From Natronosporangium hydrolyticum (GTDB lineage Bacteria > Actinomycetota > Actinomycetes > Mycobacteriales > Micromonosporaceae), in assembly GCF_016925615.1 (NCBI RefSeq), contig NZ_CP070499.1:930001-994000 (forward strand): a stretch of DNA of 64,000 nucleotides. Direction: 5' to 3'. Shown in pieces: positions 26,270-35,347 of this stretch. The notes under the pieces are model-generated. The model saw only the letters and a program-made list of their open reading frames with translations, was not told where the DNA came from and ran no database searches. A program made the position numbers and the translations under genes. Position 1 is the first letter of the stretch; every line of letters starts with the position of its first letter.

Positions 26270-27723
26270 CGGGTTACCCCTATATGTCCGAAGCGTACGG
26301 AAAGGAGGAGAACGAGTTCGCCGGCGACGGGCTCCTCGACCGCCGGGTACTCCAGGGTCTGGGTGGTACTCAACCCGGTGATGTCGTCGGCGCCGAAGAT
26401 CGTCGCGTTGCCCGCCCGGGCGTCGACCTCGATCGTGACCGAGACGTCCCGTGGCACGTGGATCCGGATCTCGCCGCCGTCGACTCGCGCGGTCAGCTCG
26501 TGACGCTCGCCAGCGAAGTCTAGACCGCGCAAGTCGAGGACTCCCTCCCCGAACGCCACCGCGTACTCCGGCTGCAGGTCGGCGGCGCTGCTCGGACGCC
26601 ATTGCACATTGGTGGCGACGTGCTCCGGTGGGGTCCAGCCGGCGGCGAGGTGTGCGGTCGGCAGCGCCAGCGCGAGCACCACCCCGAGCACGATCAGTGA
26701 CCTGCCCCGACCCATCCAGGCACCGACCAGCAGACCGGCGCCGACCACGGCCAGCCCGGCGGCGACGTACCCGGCGACCGGGACGCTGGTGACCCCGGTG
26801 AGGTCGAGTACGCCGAGCCCGCCGACTCCAATCACCATGGTGAGGAACGTGAGTAGGGGCAGCGCCGAGCGTTCCTTGGGTGGCCGCGGTCGGGGCGGCG
26901 GCGCTGCCGGGCGCGGCGGCGCAGGCTGGGCGAACGGACCGTGCGGGGCGAACGCCTCCGGGTAGGCCCGGGGACCGGCGAACGGAGCCGAGGTCGGGGT
27001 CGGCGGGCTCGGTGGGTTCGGCGGCTCGATAGGAACGGTCACCGGGGTGGCCGCCGGCGGTGTGGACGCCAGGTCGGAGATGGTGCGACGGCGAGCCGGT
27101 GGTTCGGCCGGTGGTTCGGCCGGCCCGGGTTGCTCGCCGCCCGGCCCGGGCTCGGTTGCCGCCGTCGGCTCGGTTGCCGCCGTCGGCTCGGTCGCGTCCG
27201 TCGGCTCGGTCGCGTCCGTCGCGTCCGGCGGCTCGGTGGGTGGCGTCGGTGGTGTCGGTGGGGGAGCCGGCGGCGTGCCCGCTCCCGTCGGGCCTCGCTG
27301 CTGCCGTTGCATCAGCACCACGACGAGCACCACCGCTGCGCCGAGCAACACCACCTGGCCGGGGCGGGACATAGTTATCAGCATCGTCACCAACGCGACG
27401 ATCGACAGCACGACGACGAGCAGCGACGGAGTGGCCGAGTGGCCGCGCCCCAGCACCGCCTCGACCGGTGAGGCGGTGTCCCCCTCCTCCGGGGTCAGCA
27501 GCCACACCGCCAGATAGGCGAGCACGCCGATGCCGCCGAAGCAGACCAGCACCGCCAGCAGCACCCGCCACAGCACCGGGTCGGTGCCGGTCGCCCGCCC
27601 GAGCACGACGCACACCCCGGCCACGTAGCGTCCCTGCCGGGGGCGCACCAGTCCGTACCGCTCCGCTAGCGACGGTGGCCGACCCTGACGGTGCGCTTCG
27701 CGGTGCCCCGGGTTCTCGTCCAT
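26266..27723 (-). CDS. PspC domain membrane protein with toastrack-like C-terminus
   Basis: A 485-aa envelope protein. Order of parts: a PspC domain (about 20-85, GRYVAGVCVVLGRATG), more membrane helices, a long Pro/Thr/Glu-rich linker (about 150-280) with ATEPTAATEPT repeats, four more helices, and an exported C-terminal domain (about 385-485) like the LiaF/DUF4097 toastrack fold. The linker is encoded by an 18-bp tandem repeat at about 27146-27235. It is divergent from the PspC histidine kinase and its regulator, which probably control it. Confidence 0.82.
   Translation of the reverse strand: MDENPGHREAHRQGRPPSLAERYGLVRPRQGRYVAGVCVVLGRATGTDPVLWRVLLAVLVCFGGIGVLAYLAVWLLTPEEGDTASPVEAVLGRGHSATPSLLVVVLSIVALVTMLITMSRPGQVVLLGAAVVLVVVLMQRQQRGPTGAGTPPAPPPTPPTPPTEPPDATDATEPTDATEPTAATEPTAATEPGPGGEQPGPAEPPAEPPARRRTISDLASTPPAATPVTVPIEPPNPPSPPTPTSAPFAGPRAYPEAFAPHGPFAQPAPPRPAAPPPRPRPPKERSALPLLTFLTMVIGVGGLGVLDLTGVTSVPVAGYVAAGLAVVGAGLLVGAWMGRGRSLIVLGVVLALALPTAHLAAGWTPPEHVATNVQWRPSSAADLQPEYAVAFGEGVLDLRGLDFAGERHELTARVDGGEIRIHVPRDVSVTIEVDARAGNATIFGADDITGLSTTQTLEYPAVEEPVAGELVLLLSVRFGHIGVTR
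27146..27235 (-). repeat. 18-bp coding tandem repeat
   Basis: Degenerate copies of GGCTCGGTTGCCGCCGTC, then variants with GCGTCC, encode the repeating ATEPTA linker of the PspC protein. In frame throughout, so copy number can change without breaking the gene. Confidence 0.6.
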
Positions 27724-27885
27724 GCCCTGATCCTGCCTCTTCGGCGACTAGATCCGCCTCCGGCGGTAACCCTGAGCAGACCCTGAGGTTCGGCTGGTGG
27801 GATTGTCGGGGGCAGAAGATTGGCCGGAGCCAGCTCAACCGTGTGACGATCTAACCGATCACGCAGGAATGGGTGGAGGGAGCCG

Positions 27886-29211
27886 ACGATCGACATCGCA
27901 GCGTCGCCGTCCCCGCGGCTGTACCGCTCGCGGGAGCACCGGTTGGCGGCCGGTGTGGCCGCCGGGATCGCGGCCCACCTGGGCTTGCCGGTGCTGGCGG
28001 TGCGGGCGGTCTTCGTCGGGCTGCTGGGCTTCAACGGTCTCGGCGTGCTGCTCTACGCAATCTTCTGGGCGGTGTTGCCGGTCGACCCGGCCGGGGGGCC
28101 GGACCGGGCCGAGTCGCGGCGGGTGCTACCACTGCTCGGGTTCGCCGGGCTGGCCCTGGTGGTGCTGGTTTTCCGGGCGCTGACCGTGGATGATCAGCCG
28201 GCGACCGCGGCCCTCGGCTGGCTGACCGCGTTGATCGCGGTCGGGGCCGGGATCATCTGGCACCAGACCAGCGGTGCGGCCACCACCCGGCGGCCGGCCG
28301 GCAGCGGCCCCGAGCTCGGTAACGGTGCTGGCGGCAACGCGTGGCTCGGGGCGGTCCTTACCGAGACCGGGCGACGCGCGTACCTGTTGCGCTTCATCGG
28401 CGGTGGTGGACTGATAGCGGTCGGGATGATCGGCCTGGTCGCGTTCTTCGCGCCGGTCGGCGGCGGCATCGCCGCGACGATGAACGGGCTGCTCTTCGCG
28501 CTGTTGGCGCTTAGCGGCGTGGCGCTGGTCTCGGCGCCGCTGCTGTGGCGGATCTTCGGCGCGCTGCGGGAGGAGCGGGAGGCGCGGATCCGGGAGCAGG
28601 AGCGGGCCGAGTTCGCGGCGATGGTGCATGACGAGGTGCTGCACACGCTGGCGTTGATCCAGCGCAACGCCGAGAGCGGCTCTACCGTCTATCGGCTGGC
28701 GCGGGCGCAGGAACGCACCCTACGGAACTGGCTCTACAAACCGACCGGTTCGCCGAGCGAGCGGTTGAGCGCGGCGTTGGAACAGGCCGCGGGCGAGGTC
28801 GAGGACGCGTACGGGATCACCGTGGAGGTGGTGCTGGTGGGCTCGGACGCTGAGGTGGGGGTTGGAGACCGGGTGCAGGCGCTGGTGGCGGCGGCACGGG
28901 AGGCGCTGGTCAACGCCGGCAGGCACGCGCAGGTGGCCACCGTCTCCCTCTACGCGGAGGTCGAGCCGGATCAGGTAAACGTCTTCGTCCGCGACCGTGG
29001 GGTCGGGTTCGACCCCACCCAGATCAACGGCGGTCGGCACGGCGTACGAGGGTCGATCGTCGGCCGGATGGAGCGGCACGGCGGCTCTGCGAAGATCATC
29101 AGCAGCGCGGGTGAGGGCACCGAGGTACGGCTGTGGCTGCCGCTGCGGGCCACCCCGGCTACAGCGACGACGGGTACGGCCGCGGCCGACCCGGAGGAGG
29201 GCACGGCATGA
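27886..29211 (+). CDS. PspC-domain sensor histidine kinase
   Basis: Conserved PspC sequence begins RLYRSREHRLAAGVAAGIA, about 12 residues in, followed by membrane helices and a dimerisation box AMVHDEVLHTL with His about residue 248. The HATPase domain shows AREALVNAGRHA and DRGVGFD. The start is a problem: between the in-frame TGA at 27844 and the conserved region there is no ATG, GTG or TTG. GGAGGG (27875-27880) points to ACG 27886 or ATC 27889. TTG 27943 would remove the start of the PspC domain. The regulator gene overlaps the stop by 4 nt. Confidence 0.85.
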   Translation, partial: TIDIAASPSPRLYRSREHRLAAGVAAGIAAHLGLPVLAVRAVFVGLLGFNGLGVLLYAIFWAVLPVDPAGGPDRAESRRVLPLLGFAGLALVVLVFRALTVDDQPATAALGWLTALIAVGAGIIWHQTSGAATTRRPAGSGPELGNGAGGNAWLGAVLTETGRRAYLLRFIGGGGLIAVGMIGLVAFFAPVGGGIAATMNGLLFALLALSGVALVSAPLLWRIFGALREEREARIREQERAEFAAMVHDEVLHTLALIQRNAESGSTVYRLARAQERTLRNWLYKPTGSPSERLSAALEQAAGEVEDAYGITVEVVLVGSDAEVGVGDRVQALVAAAREALVNAGRHAQVATVSLYAEVEPDQVNVFVRDRGVGFDPTQINGGRHGVRGSIVGRMERHGGSAKIISSAGEGTEVRLWLPLRATPATATTGTAAADPEEGTA

Positions 29212-29954
29212 GCGAGCAGGGCGACCCGGGCGTACCGGAGACCGGTGAGGCGGCTGCGCAGCCGGCCCCGCTGCGGGTGTTTCTGGTGGACGATCATGCG
29301 ATGTTCCGGGCGGGGGTCCGCGCCGAGCTGGGCGGCCAGCGGCCGCCGGACACCTCCGAATCGGGGCGGGAACCGATCGAGTTGGATGTTGTCGGCGAGG
29401 CCAGTACGGTCGCCGAGGCGGTACGGCAGATCCTGGTGTTACGCCCCGACGTGGTGCTGCTCGACGTGCATATGCCCGATGGTGGCGGCCGGGCGGTTCT
29501 GGAGGCGGTACGCCGCGAGGGGGGCGGCGCGACCGCGGTCCGGTTCCTGGCGCTCTCAGTCTCGGACGCGGCCGAGGATGTGATCGGGCTGATCCGGGCG
29601 GGCGCCCGCGGCTACGTCACGAAGAGCATCTCGTCGCAGGAGTTGGCGGCGGCGATCCGGCGGGTAGCCGACGGCGACGCGGTCTTCAGCCCACGGCTGG
29701 CCGGCTTCGTGCTGGATGCGTTCGCCGCCCGTCCCGACGCCCCGGTGGCCGACCCGGAGCTGGACCAGCTGACCACCCGGGAACGCGAGGTGCTCCGGCT
29801 GCTGGCCCGCGGGTACGCGTACAAGGAGATCGCCAAGGAGCTCTTCATCTCGATCAAGACGGTCGAGACGCATGTTTCGAACGTCCTGCGCAAGCTGCAG
29901 ATGTCCAACCGGTACGAATTGTCCCGGTGGGCGGCGGACCGCCGGCTGGTCTAG
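29208..29954 (+). CDS. LuxR family response regulator
   Basis: A 248-aa partner of the PspC kinase. Receiver domain with acidic pair VDDH and phospho-acceptor Asp86 in VVLLDVHMPD; it carries an insert rich in Ser, Glu and Pro at about residues 46-60. The C-terminal LuxR helix-turn-helix reads LTTREREVLRLLARGYAYKEIA. ATG 29208 overlaps the kinase stop as ATGA and follows GGAGGAGG. Likely output: the divergent PspC operon. Confidence 0.9.
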   Translation: MSEQGDPGVPETGEAAAQPAPLRVFLVDDHAMFRAGVRAELGGQRPPDTSESGREPIELDVVGEASTVAEAVRQILVLRPDVVLLDVHMPDGGGRAVLEAVRREGGGATAVRFLALSVSDAAEDVIGLIRAGARGYVTKSISSQELAAAIRRVADGDAVFSPRLAGFVLDAFAARPDAPVADPELDQLTTREREVLRLLARGYAYKEIAKELFISIKTVETHVSNVLRKLQMSNRYELSRWAADRRLV

Positions 29955-29961
29955 CGGCTGG

Positions 29962-30249
29962 TTATAGCGGTCCGCGGCCGGCCCGCAGCACCAGCAGACC
30001 CAGCTGGGTGCCGACCGGGCCCAGGTCGCGGTGGAAACGGTCGAGGATCTCCCGCTCCCGGGCGAGCACCAACCGGGTGCCGCCGGCGGCGACCCGGGCC
30101 GCGCCGACCCGCTGGGAGAGGGCCGCTCGTTCTCGCCACAAATCGACCAGCGCGGAGTCGATCTCGTCGATGCGGGCTCGCAGGTCCGCGATCTCGGCGT
30201 CGGGAGAGCTGGCGGTGGGCTGACTAGGGGCCGTGGTGGTGCTCATCAT
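29962..30249 (-). CDS. aroQ: Chorismate mutase, AroQ class
   Basis: Rearranges chorismate to prephenate, the branch point to Phe and Tyr. The 95-aa protein is an all-helical AroQ domain: ARIDEIDSALVDLWRER, then LSQRVGAARVAAGG, then REREILDRF, matching the catalytic Arg/Lys/Glu pattern of small actinobacterial mutases such as Rv0948c. Small actinobacterial enzymes often need DAHP synthase for full activity; I know that from the family, not from this sequence. AAGGAG lies 5 nt before ATG 30249. Its 5' leader carries a peptide gene with five aromatic codons and a terminator (30293-30404), so expression is probably controlled by attenuation. Confidence 0.92.
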   Translation of the reverse strand: MMSTTTAPSQPTASSPDAEIADLRARIDEIDSALVDLWRERAALSQRVGAARVAAGGTRLVLAREREILDRFHRDLGPVGTQLGLLVLRAGRGPL

Positions 30250-30292
30250 GTCGCTCCTTGGCTGGTCGGTTCGGTCCCCGCCCCGGAGCGCC

Positions 30293-30324
30293 GAAAGCCC
30301 CGGGCTCGGGAGCCCGGGGCTTTC
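30293..30324 (-). terminator. Attenuator terminator of chorismate mutase
   Basis: On the minus strand GAAAGCCCCGGGCTC pairs with GAGCCCGGGGCTTTC, a 15-bp perfect stem with a tiny loop. It lies 14 nt behind the leader peptide stop and 43 nt before the mutase ATG. An upstream segment GGCTCCGGGAG (30364-30374) can pair with CTCCCGAGCC (30303-30312) inside the stem with one bulge, giving a competing antiterminator. A second competing pair is CGTAGGT (30348-30354) with ACCTACG (30324-30330). Confidence 0.75.
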
Positions 30325-30338
30325 GTAGGTCGTGTTGA

Positions 30339-30404
30339 CTAGGCGCTACCTACGGCTGCCGGACTCCCGGAGCCGTAAAAAAAGTAGAACTTCTGCCCAG
30401 TCAT
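30339..30404 (-). CDS. Phe/Tyr leader peptide of chorismate mutase
   Basis: A 21-codon ORF, MTGQKFYFFYGSGSPAAVGS plus Ala, with five consecutive aromatic codons (TTC TAC TTT TTT TAC, 30375-30389). Phe and Tyr are the end products of the enzyme downstream, the hallmark of ribosome-mediated attenuation. A hairpin TACGGCT/AGCCGTA (30351-30377) begins at the last aromatic codon and could be the pause hairpin. ATG 30404 lies 7 nt from a -10 box and has only a weak ribosome site, so the leader is likely translated from a leaderless mRNA. Confidence 0.8.
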   Translation of the reverse strand: MTGQKFYFFYGSGSPAAVGSA

Positions 30405-30411
30405 GGCTCTG

Positions 30412-30417
30412 AGTATG
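30412..30417 (-). promoter_or_regulatory. -10 box of the aroQ leader
   Basis: On the minus strand CATACT lies 7 nt before the leader ATG; a weak TTGCGC -35 candidate lies 16 nt further upstream. The start site would coincide with the leader ATG. Confidence 0.45.
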
Positions 30418-30522
30418 CCACACCGGCCGGCCAGCGCAACGACTTCGCCACTATCTGAGATGCGCAGTTACGGCCGGCGGGAACGGCGGTGACCAGCTAC
30501 CGGTGGCGTCGTAGCCGAGGCA

Positions 30523-30528
30523 TAGACT
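30523..30528 (+). promoter_or_regulatory. -10 box of pcrA
   Basis: TAGACT lies 9 nt before ATG 30538 and there is no ribosome site, so the mRNA is leaderless or nearly so. Confidence 0.4.
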
Positions 30529-30537
30529 CGCCAAGCG

Positions 30538-32895
30538 ATGCGCGGACTCTCTGAGACTTCACTCTTCGATGCGCCGGCCGCCCCGGCGCGCCCAGCGCCC
30601 AGCCGTGACCCCGGCGCGCTGCTCGCCGGCCTGAACGGGCCGCAGGGCGAGGCGGTCACTCACGCCGGCTCGCCGCTGCTGATCGTCGCCGGGGCCGGCT
30701 CCGGCAAGACCCGGGTGCTCACCCACCGGATCGCCTACCTGCTGGCCGCGCGGGATGTCCACCCTGGCGAGATCATCGCCATTACCTTCACCAACAAAGC
30801 CGCCGGCGAGATGAAGGAGCGGGTCGCCGCACTGGTCGGTGGCCGGGCGCGGCTGATGTGGGTGTCGACCTTCCACTCCGCGTGTGTCCGCATCCTGCGA
30901 GCCGAGCATGAGCACGCCGGGCTGAAGTCGAGCTTCTCGATCTACGACGCGGACGACTCCCGGCGGCTGATGCAGCTGGTCACGCGCGAGCTCGACCTCG
31001 ACCCCAAGCGCTACCCCGCCCGGGCGCTCGCGGCGCAGGTGAGCAACCTGAAAAATGAACTCATCGACCCGGCGGACTTCGCCGCCGACGCCAAAGGGCC
31101 GCAGCAGCGGGCGCTTGCCGAGGCGTACGAGCTTTACCAGCGGCGGCTGCGGGAGGCCCACGCCCTCGACTTCGACGATCTGATCATGACGACCGTGCAC
31201 CTGCTACAGGCCAAGCCGGCGGTGGCGGAGAAGTACCGGCGTCGGTTCCGGCATGTCCTGGTCGACGAGTATCAAGACACCAACCACGCCCAGTACATGC
31301 TGATCAAGGAGCTGGTCGGCGCGAGCGGGGCGGAACCACCGCCGGCCGAGCTGTGCGTCGTCGGCGACGCCGACCAGTCGATCTACGCGTTCCGGGGCGC
31401 GACCATCCGCAATATCCTGGAGTTCGAGCGCGACTACCCCGAGGCCCGGACGATCCTGCTGGAGCAGAACTACCGCTCCACGCAGACCATCCTCAACGCC
31501 GCCAACGCGGTGATCGACCGCAACTCCGGGCGGAAGCCGAAGCGGCTCTGGAGCGACCAGGGTACGGGCGAGCGGATCGTCGGATACGTCGCCGACTCGG
31601 AGCACGCCGAGGCCGACTGGATCGCCCGGGAGGTGGACCGGCTCGCCGACGCGGGGGAAGCCCGCTTCAGCGAGGTGGCCATCTTCTACCGGACGAACTC
31701 CCAGTCCCGGGTCTTCGAAGAGGTGTTCATCCGGCTGGGGCTGCCGTACAAGGTCGTCGGTGGGGTGCGCTTCTACGAGCGTCGGGAGGTTCGCGACGCA
31801 CTGGCGTACCTGCGCGCGGTGGCGAACCTCGACGACACCGTGAGCGTCCGGCGGATCCTCAACACCCCCCGGCGGGGGATCGGCGACCGCGCTCAGGCCT
31901 GCGTCGAGGCGCTCGCCTCCCGGGAGCGAATCTCCTTCGGCGCCGCCCTGCGCCGCGCCGCTGAGGCGCCAGGCATCGCCAGCCGGGCGGCGAACGCCTG
32001 CCGCGACTTCGTGGGGCTGCTGGACGAGCTCGCCGGGCTCGCCGACGAGGGCGGCCCGGAGGGGGTGCTGGAGGCGGCGCTGCACCGCAGCGGCTACCTC
32101 GCCACCCTGGAGGAGAGCACCGACCCGCAGGACGCCGGCCGGTTGGAGAACCTCCAAGAGTTGGTCAGCGTGGCCCGCGAGTACACGGAGCGGGCCGAGA
32201 GCCTGGCGGAGGCGCAGCCGCCGACGCTCGCCGGTTTCCTGGAGCAGGTGGCGCTGGTCGCCGACGCGGATCAGCTTCCCGACCCCGCAGACCCGGAGCA
32301 GAGCGGGGTGGTCACCCTGATGACGCTGCACACCGCGAAGGGCCTGGAGTTCCCGGTGGTCTTCCTGACCGGGCTGGAGGAGGGGGTCTTCCCGCACCTG
32401 CGGTCGCTGTCGGACCAACGGGAGCTGGAGGAGGAGCGGCGGCTGGCCTACGTCGGGGTGACCCGGGCCCAACAGCGGCTCTACCTCACCCGGGCGGTGA
32501 CCCGGTCGGCCTGGGGCCAGCCGCAGTACAACCCCGCCTCTCGGTTTCTGGAGGAGTTGCCGCCGGAGCTGGTCCGTTGGGAGCGGACCGCCGACGCGGT
32601 CACCTCGTGGGGCGGCGTCGGTGGGCGGGCGGAGCGGACGGGGGAGCGTCCCGGGTCGGCGAAGGCGGCGCGCCTGGCCGAACAGCTCGGGGTCTCGGGC
32701 GCGGGCCTCACCACCGCAGCCGACCTACCGTCGGTGCCGTCAGTCGAGGCCGGTGACCGGATCAATCATCAGCGGTACGGGTTGGGGCGGGTGCTGGCGG
32801 TGCAGGGAGCCGGTGCCCGGGCCCAGGCCCAGATCGACTTCGGGGACCAGGTGCTCTGGCTGGTGCTGCGGCACGCCCCGATCGAAAAGGTCTGA
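30538..32895 (+). CDS. pcrA: ATP-dependent DNA helicase PcrA/UvrD
   Basis: SF1A 3'-5' helicase for excision repair and replication restart. The 785-aa protein has all motifs: AGAGSGKT (about 51-58), ITFTNKAAGEM, VDEYQDTNHAQ, GDADQSIYAFRGA, LEQNYRST, MTLHTAKGLEFPVVF and RLAYVGVTRAQQRLYL. A C-terminal Tudor-like segment HQRYGLGRVLAVQG matches the RNA-polymerase-binding domain of PcrA. Position next to chorismate mutase and an M23 peptidase matches M. tuberculosis uvrD1. Confidence 0.97.
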   Translation: MRGLSETSLFDAPAAPARPAPSRDPGALLAGLNGPQGEAVTHAGSPLLIVAGAGSGKTRVLTHRIAYLLAARDVHPGEIIAITFTNKAAGEMKERVAALVGGRARLMWVSTFHSACVRILRAEHEHAGLKSSFSIYDADDSRRLMQLVTRELDLDPKRYPARALAAQVSNLKNELIDPADFAADAKGPQQRALAEAYELYQRRLREAHALDFDDLIMTTVHLLQAKPAVAEKYRRRFRHVLVDEYQDTNHAQYMLIKELVGASGAEPPPAELCVVGDADQSIYAFRGATIRNILEFERDYPEARTILLEQNYRSTQTILNAANAVIDRNSGRKPKRLWSDQGTGERIVGYVADSEHAEADWIAREVDRLADAGEARFSEVAIFYRTNSQSRVFEEVFIRLGLPYKVVGGVRFYERREVRDALAYLRAVANLDDTVSVRRILNTPRRGIGDRAQACVEALASRERISFGAALRRAAEAPGIASRAANACRDFVGLLDELAGLADEGGPEGVLEAALHRSGYLATLEESTDPQDAGRLENLQELVSVAREYTERAESLAEAQPPTLAGFLEQVALVADADQLPDPADPEQSGVVTLMTLHTAKGLEFPVVFLTGLEEGVFPHLRSLSDQRELEEERRLAYVGVTRAQQRLYLTRAVTRSAWGQPQYNPASRFLEELPPELVRWERTADAVTSWGGVGGRAERTGERPGSAKAARLAEQLGVSGAGLTTAADLPSVPSVEAGDRINHQRYGLGRVLAVQGAGARAQAQIDFGDQVLWLVLRHAPIEKV

Positions 32896-32906
32896 CCCGC
32901 CCGATC

Positions 32907-32928
32907 GACCCCCGCCCGGGCGGGGGTC
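32907..32928. terminator. Bidirectional terminator hairpin, pcrA / M23
   Basis: GACCCCCGCCCGGGCGGGGGTC minus its outer bases is a perfect 22-nt palindrome between two converging genes, 11 nt behind the pcrA stop. Confidence 0.6.
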
Positions 32929-32962
32929 CACCGGGCGGGGGTCGGGGGTCGGGGTAGGTGGC

Positions 32963-33991
<1,029 letters not shown>

Positions 33992-34269
33992 GGGGGAACC
34001 TCCGTCAGGGGGTACGCGGGAAGTTCCAATGGTGCGGACCAGCGCCGTATACGCAAACGGCTGGGCGGTAGTCGGGCCGATACCGGGGGCCGCCAACCCC
34101 GATTTTCGGGGGGTTTTGTCCCTGATTGAGCCTGTTTCGGGGCGGGTTGGGGGGTGCGTCGGGTCACAACCCGGGGTGTGACGGGGGGAACTTTATAGCT
34201 GCTCCGGGCAACAATAATCGGTCAGATCAGCCCGAGCCCGACAATGGGACCAGCCGCCCGCCGACCGGT
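33992..34269. other. Intergenic region between the two M23 genes
   Basis: 278 bp upstream of the 342-aa M23 gene. It contains the hairpin CCCCGATTTTCGGGG (34097-34111), which on the plus strand is followed by GGTTTTG and so would be a terminator only in that direction, where no gene ends. I looked for a c-di-AMP riboswitch on the gene's strand and did not find its conserved pieces. Confidence 0.4.
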
Positions 34270-34974
34270 TCAGCCGTAAATCTCCTCTTTGGCGTTGAGG
34301 ACGTCCACGCCCCGCTCCTCCAGCCACTCGAGCGGCTCCACCGGGGTGTTGTGCTGGTGAATCTCGAAGTGGAGATGCGGCCCAAATGAGAAGCCGGTGT
34401 TGCCGACCAGCGCGATCCGATCGCCCGCGGTCACCTCTTGACCCTCACTGACGAGCAGCTCCGAGGCGTGCGCGTAGAGAGTCTCGACGCCGTCACCGTG
34501 GTCGATCACGACTGCGTAGCCGAACCCGCCGTGCCACCGTGAGAGCACGACCGTGCCCGCGTGCACCGCGTAGATCGGGGCGCCCTGCGGTGCGGCCAGG
34601 TCGATGCCGTTGTGCATGCGTCCCCAGCGCCACCCATACGACGAGGTGAAGCTGTAGTTGTGCATAGGTAGCAGCCAGACATCCGGGGCCGCCTGTGGGA
34701 TCGAGGTGGCGAGGCCGCCCTCTCGCTCGGCCCGGGAGGCGCGCTCCGCGGCCTCGGCCCGGCCCTCGAGCGCGCTGGTGTCGAGGTTGCCCAGCGACGA
34801 CAGGCGGTCCGGGTCGAGCTTCGCGTCGTCGAAGCCGGCACCGGCACCGAGCGCCACCACCCCGGCGCCGACCACCGCACTGGTGACGACCGCGGCATAG
34901 CGGCTGCGGGGTGCGGCAGGCACGCGGCGACGCCCCCGATATCTCGCGGGTGACGAGTCCTCGTCCAAGCTCAC
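34270..34974 (-). CDS. M23 family peptidase, second copy
   Basis: A 234-aa M23/LytM endopeptidase with an N-terminal membrane helix (about 20-40), a short coiled region (EGRAEAAERASRAEREGG) and the catalytic domain: MHNGIDLAAPQG, TLYAHASELL and GPHLHFEIHQ. All zinc and catalytic residues are present. Start uncertain: GTG 34974 touches GGAGG, while TTG 34968 has it at 5 nt. It is not a recent duplicate of the neighbouring M23 gene, as linker and N-terminus differ. Confidence 0.88.
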   Translation of the reverse strand: MSLDEDSSPARYRGRRRVPAAPRSRYAAVVTSAVVGAGVVALGAGAGFDDAKLDPDRLSSLGNLDTSALEGRAEAAERASRAEREGGLATSIPQAAPDVWLLPMHNYSFTSSYGWRWGRMHNGIDLAAPQGAPIYAVHAGTVVLSRWHGGFGYAVVIDHGDGVETLYAHASELLVSEGQEVTAGDRIALVGNTGFSFGPHLHFEIHQHNTPVEPLEWLEERGVDVLNAKEEIYG

Positions 34975-35347
34975 CCTCCGTGATTGTCCGGTGTGGGAGT
35001 GGCGGATGTCCCGGCCGCTACTCCGAATCACACGGCACCACTGATCAGCACCCGGCACACCGTAACCACAGTGTCGGTAGGGAAGCAAGATGGCTCATGG
35101 GGAAACTCTGAGTGACCTTCCTATCAGTACCCTGCTGTCTCCGCTACCGGAACCGGGCCCGAACATCACGGCTCGACCCCGGTCCGGCCGTCCGAGCCGG
35201 CTGCGTCGTTGTTGAATCCGCGTCCTGCCTCGCGGTGGCTGCGGCGGTAAGGTTAGTGTTCGTTCAGGACGTGCCCTGGCCTCGGTGATCTCCGGCCGAC
35301 AACGGTCGCCGGGCACCGAAGGTCGGGGCCCACAGGGAAGGCACGCA
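34975..35347. promoter_or_regulatory. Divergent promoter region, M23 / B12-binding gene
   Basis: 373 bp without a gene. For the right-hand gene TAAGGT (35248-35253) is a fair -10 box, leaving a leader of about 90 nt with AGGGAAGG as ribosome site. For the left-hand M23 gene the leader holds an inverted repeat GGAGTGGCGG / CCGCTACTCC (34996-35024, one mismatch), flanked by GTGTG and CACAC. Confidence 0.45.

Noticed and set aside
33992-35347. c-di-AMP (ydaO) riboswitches before the M23 genes
   Set aside because: Expected from known actinobacterial M23 regulation, but the conserved core is not visible on the coding strand; a GGGGGAACC stretch lies on the wrong strand.
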